Positions 61,380 to 64,000 of a stretch of 64,000 nt of DNA are shown piece by piece; position 1 is the stretch's first letter; the number at the start of each line of letters is the position of its first letter. The DNA is from JAXLYX01 sp046351215 (lineage in GTDB: Bacteria > Myxococcota_A > Polyangia > Polyangiales > Houyiibacteriaceae), in assembly GCA_046351215.1 (NCBI GenBank), contig JAXLYX010000005.1, forward strand, positions 558,001 to 622,000, read 5' to 3'. The notes below the pieces were generated by a model. The model searched no databases. It was not told where the DNA came from and worked only from the letters and a program-made list of their open reading frames with translations. The translations under genes were made by a program, and so were the position numbers.

Positions 61380-64000
61380 TCAGAGCTCGTCGGGGGGCGT
61401 GCCGCCCGGCGCGAAGAGCGAGACGAAGCGCTCGGGGCTCGCGATGCGCGACTCGCGGAGGAACGCGCCGGCTTCGCCGCGCAGGGACTCCGCACGACTG
61501 CCGCCGACGAGGTCCGCGAGCCTCTGCGCCGAGGCGGCGCGGATCGCGTGCCCTCCGACCGCGTCGAGGAGCGGGAGCAGCTCCTCGTAGGCGCGGATCG
61601 CGTGCTCGTCGTGACCGAGGACGAGCGCCTCGCCGGCCTCGAGCGTGAGGTACGCGCGACGTGCATAGCCGACGTCGCGCCGCGCGAGCCGACGTTTCCG
61701 CTTGGCGAGAGGGGCGAGCGCCTCCTTCACCTCGGACGGGCGACCGCGTCGCTTGGCGATCGCCGCGCGCAGGAGCGCCGTCGTCCCGCGCGTCGTCTCC
61801 GCTTCGATGTCGATGACGCCGACCCGATCGAGCAGGGTCCCCTCGTAGCGCTTCCACTGCACGTCGAGCTCCCCGCGATCGAGCTCCGGACGCCCCTGGT
61901 AGGAGCGGATCATCTCACGGCACTTGAGGCTCCAATAATGCGGGTTGCAGAAGACGGTGTTGCCCTGCGGCCAGGAGGAGAGCGCGGCGACCACCTCTCC
62001 GTCCGCCGTCCGGACGTCGTCCCGGAGGAAGGCGTGGAGGTGCGCGAAGAACGAACGGAGCGCGATCTCGAGGCGGAGGTTGCCGGAGCGGCGCGCCGCA
62101 CGAACCGCGCGATCGATGCGGGCGTACAGGGCGGGGTAGAGCCCGAGCATGTCCATGGCCCAGGTGGAGAATTGATCGACGAGATCGGCCTCGAAGCCGC
62201 GCGTGCGGCCCATGGATCGCCAGAGCGTCTCGGCTTCCGCGGCCTCGCGGTACGTGCGCGTCCAGTCGTTGTCCATGAGGTACGTGTGCGTGACCACCGT
62301 CATGCGGGCGTAGAACCTCGCCATGTCCGTGTCTGCGAGCCTCGCGGCCCGCTCCGCCCCCTGCAGGAGACGGGTCGCCTCCGAGCGGTCGCCCTCGGCC
62401 GCGCTCGCGAGCGAGGCGGCCGCGAGGTAGCGCGTGCACCGCTCGGGCTCGCCCGCGTCGAGGGCCTCGCGCGCGCCCCGGAGCGTGTAGAGCATGCCGC
62501 GCACGGGATCCTGGAACGAGAGGCCGCTCCCGGCCGAGTAGAAGGCATCGACGCGCTCGAGGGCGTCGGGCGAGGCCGTCGCCTCCGTGCGGGGCTCGAA
62601 GTCCAGCGTGCGGTGGCGCAATCGGTAGCGTTCCCAGAGCACGCCGAGCAGCGTGCGCGTCGTGCCGTCGACGAGGTGCTCGCCGACGTCGCGGAGCGCC
62701 GCGCGCGCGGCCTCGACGCCCTCGGCGAAATACCCTCCGACGAGGTATTGCTCGGCCGCACGTCGGCGGAGGTCCCGCGCACCGTGGGCGTCGCCGGGGA
62801 CCCCCGCGGCCTCGAGGAACGCGGCCGCGGATTCGCCGGGGCGGCCCGCGAGCGAGAGCATCTCGCCGAGGTGGCGTCCGAGCCGCCGACGCGCCTCGTC
62901 ACCCACCTCCGGCAGCTCGAGAGCGAACCGATACCAGGCGGCCGAGCGCTCGAACGCCAGCGCGCGCGCGGCGGCGTCCGCCGCGCGGAGCGCATGACGC
63001 ATCGCCGCCTCGTGCTCCCCGGCCCGGGCGTAGTGCGACGCGAGCCCCTCCGAGGGCTGACCGTCGACCTCGAGCGCGTGCCCGAGGTCGCCGTGGATGC
63101 GTGCCCGCCGCCCCTCGTCGAGCGTGGCGTACACCGCTTCGCGCACGCGATCGTGGTAGGGCTCCACCGAGTCGTCCCGACGGATCATGTGGAGGCGCAC
63201 GAGGCGCTCCGCGTGCAGGATCGCGAGCTGCGAGGCACAGGCCGCGGGATCGACGCCGGCGGCCCGCGCCAGGGTCGCGGCGGCGATCGGCGCATCGCTT
63301 GCGACCACGTGCTCGAGGAGCCTCCGCGCGGTCTCCGAGAGCAACGAGGCGCGTGCGACGATCGCATCGTCGAGGCGCAGGTCGGCGACGCGCCCTTCGT
63401 GGGCGCCCGCGAAACGCACGAGCTCCTCGAGGAACATCGGATGCCCGGCGGACTCGGCGAGCAAGGCGTCGACGTCCAGGGGCCGAGCGTCCGTCGTCGC
63501 CGCGATGCGCTCGAAGAGCGCGCGCGCATCGGTCGGCTCGAGCCCCCCGAGATCGATCGCGCGCACGTCGTCGGCCTTCACCCTCCGGGCCGGCCAGGGC
63601 GAAGGACCGACCTTCGGACGCAGCGTCCCGAGCACGAGCAACGCGCACGGCTGGCCCGGACGGACCAGCTCCTCGAGGAGCGCCACGCTGTCCGGATCCG
63701 CCCAATGCAGATCGTCGAGCGAGAGCGCGACGAGCCGCTCCGAGGCGATGGCCGCGATCAGCGCGCGGAGCTCCTCGAAGGCCCGCGCCCGACGCTCGGC
63801 ATCGGAGCCCGTCGCGGCTTCGCCACGGGCCTTGCGGACCAGGGGGGTGACCGAGGCGAGCACGGGGAAGACCGTGACGAGCGCCGACGTGGTCGGCGGC
63901 AGCCAGCGCACGACCCGCTCCTCGCCCGCGCGACGCAGGAAGCGGCAGAGTCCGTCGATGGCGTCGTCGAACGCGTTGTACGGAACCGCCTCCTTCTCGT
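61380..64000 (-). CDS. Large AAA-ATPase/TPR regulator (C-terminal part, cut by the window edge)
   Basis: At least 872 residues are visible, and the frame stays open to the right edge with EKEAVPYNAFDDAIDGLCRFL, a motif found after the P-loop of AAA-type NTPases next to Ser/Thr kinases. Walker B is in LVALSLDDLHWADPDSVALLEEL (about 85-107 of the visible part). A sensor-like block (LLVLGTLRP) and the ARALFERIAA helix follow. The remaining 600 residues are TPR-like helices. The N-terminal kinase (or another input domain) is expected off the window. Such proteins regulate gene expression or enzymes in myxobacteria. Stop codon at 61380-61382. Confidence 0.8.
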   Translation of the reverse strand, partial: EKEAVPYNAFDDAIDGLCRFLRRAGEERVVRWLPPTTSALVTVFPVLASVTPLVRKARGEAATGSDAERRARAFEELRALIAAIASERLVALSLDDLHWADPDSVALLEELVRPGQPCALLVLGTLRPKVGPSPWPARRVKADDVRAIDLGGLEPTDARALFERIAATTDARPLDVDALLAESAGHPMFLEELVRFAGAHEGRVADLRLDDAIVARASLLSETARRLLEHVVASDAPIAAATLARAAGVDPAACASQLAILHAERLVRLHMIRRDDSVEPYHDRVREAVYATLDEGRRARIHGDLGHALEVDGQPSEGLASHYARAGEHEAAMRHALRAADAAARALAFERSAAWYRFALELPEVGDEARRRLGRHLGEMLSLAGRPGESAAAFLEAAGVPGDAHGARDLRRRAAEQYLVGGYFAEGVEAARAALRDVGEHLVDGTTRTLLGVLWERYRLRHRTLDFEPRTEATASPDALERVDAFYSAGSGLSFQDPVRGMLYTLRGAREALDAGEPERCTRYLAAASLASAAEGDRSEATRLLQGAERAARLADTDMARFYARMTVVTHTYLMDNDWTRTYREAAEAETLWRSMGRTRGFEADLVDQFSTWAMDMLGLYPALYARIDRAVRAARRSGNLRLEIALRSFFAHLHAFLRDDVRTADGEVVAALSSWPQGNTVFCNPHYWSLKCREMIRSYQGRPELDRGELDVQWKRYEGTLLDRVGVIDIEAETTRGTTALLRAAIAKRRGRPSEVKEALAPLAKRKRRLARRDVGYARRAYLTLEAGEALVLGHDEHAIRAYEELLPLLDAVGGHAIRAASAQRLADLVGGSRAESLRGEAGAFLRESRIASPERFVSLFAPGGTPPDEL

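Overview
The window is GC-rich DNA with strongly C/G-ending codons. It encodes a tripartite Cys/transmembrane/Arg-rich C-terminal sorting signal of the MYXO-CTERM type, MopE-like metal-binding repeats, PEGA/TPR proteins, large Ser/Thr-kinase-like and AAA-ATPase/TPR regulators, and many small lipoproteins. Together these suggest a myxobacterium (Myxococcota, probably the Polyangiales/Sandaracinaceae side). This is an inference from gene content; no rRNA gene or taxonomic marker lies in the window.

Left part (1-16.5 kb). A cobalamin riboswitch on the minus strand precedes a TonB-dependent receptor that runs off the left edge. Divergent from it is a tightly overlapping B12 uptake and salvage operon: btuC, btuD, btuF, cbiZ, cobU, cbiB, cobD, cobQ and cobO (999-9087). 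A terminator separates it from a hemerythrin-domain protein preceded by an FNR/Dnr-like palindrome. Next come a HAD-family protein and a divergent, truncated Hsp70-like protein. From 12.7 to 15.65 kb, two copies of a KstR-like palindrome bracket a KshB-like oxygenase reductase, a hotdog thioesterase, an FKBP/SlyD and a SnoaL-like protein. This looks like part of a steroid-related regulon.

Middle (16.5-30 kb). amtB stands without glnK and is followed by a 1066-residue pseudokinase/TPR protein. A seven-gene minus-strand catabolic operon (29737 to 21379) then encodes an SDR, a carboxyltransferase, an acyl-CoA dehydrogenase, an enoyl-CoA hydratase, a biotin carboxylase/BCCP, a BKACE and a MaoC-like hydratase. 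The order of the first five resembles the acyclic-terpene (atu) pathway.

Accessory region (30-55.8 kb). It holds a peptidoglycan-binding/CHAT-like protein, a tandem pair of duplicated small lipoproteins, an Rpn-type nuclease and an FGE-like protein without the catalytic cysteines. A type VI secretion cargo island (41773 to 33916) follows: VgrG, an unknown protein, a PAAR-like tip, a LysM/PG-binding protein and a large VasX-like putative pore-forming effector. Beyond it are a giant exported protein whose MYXO-CTERM is fused in frame to a PEGA/TPR protein, a MopE-like lipoprotein and another PEGA/TPR protein. A complete group II intron with its reverse transcriptase sits 9 nt past a terminator hairpin, and two paralogous giant Gly/Ser-rich lipoproteins come next.

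Right part (55.9-64 kb). An acyl-CoA dehydrogenase, the two-gene carboxy(nor)spermidine pathway, an ODP-type diiron/MBL protein, a small SnoaL-like protein and the C-terminal part of a large AAA-ATPase/TPR regulator that runs off the right edge.
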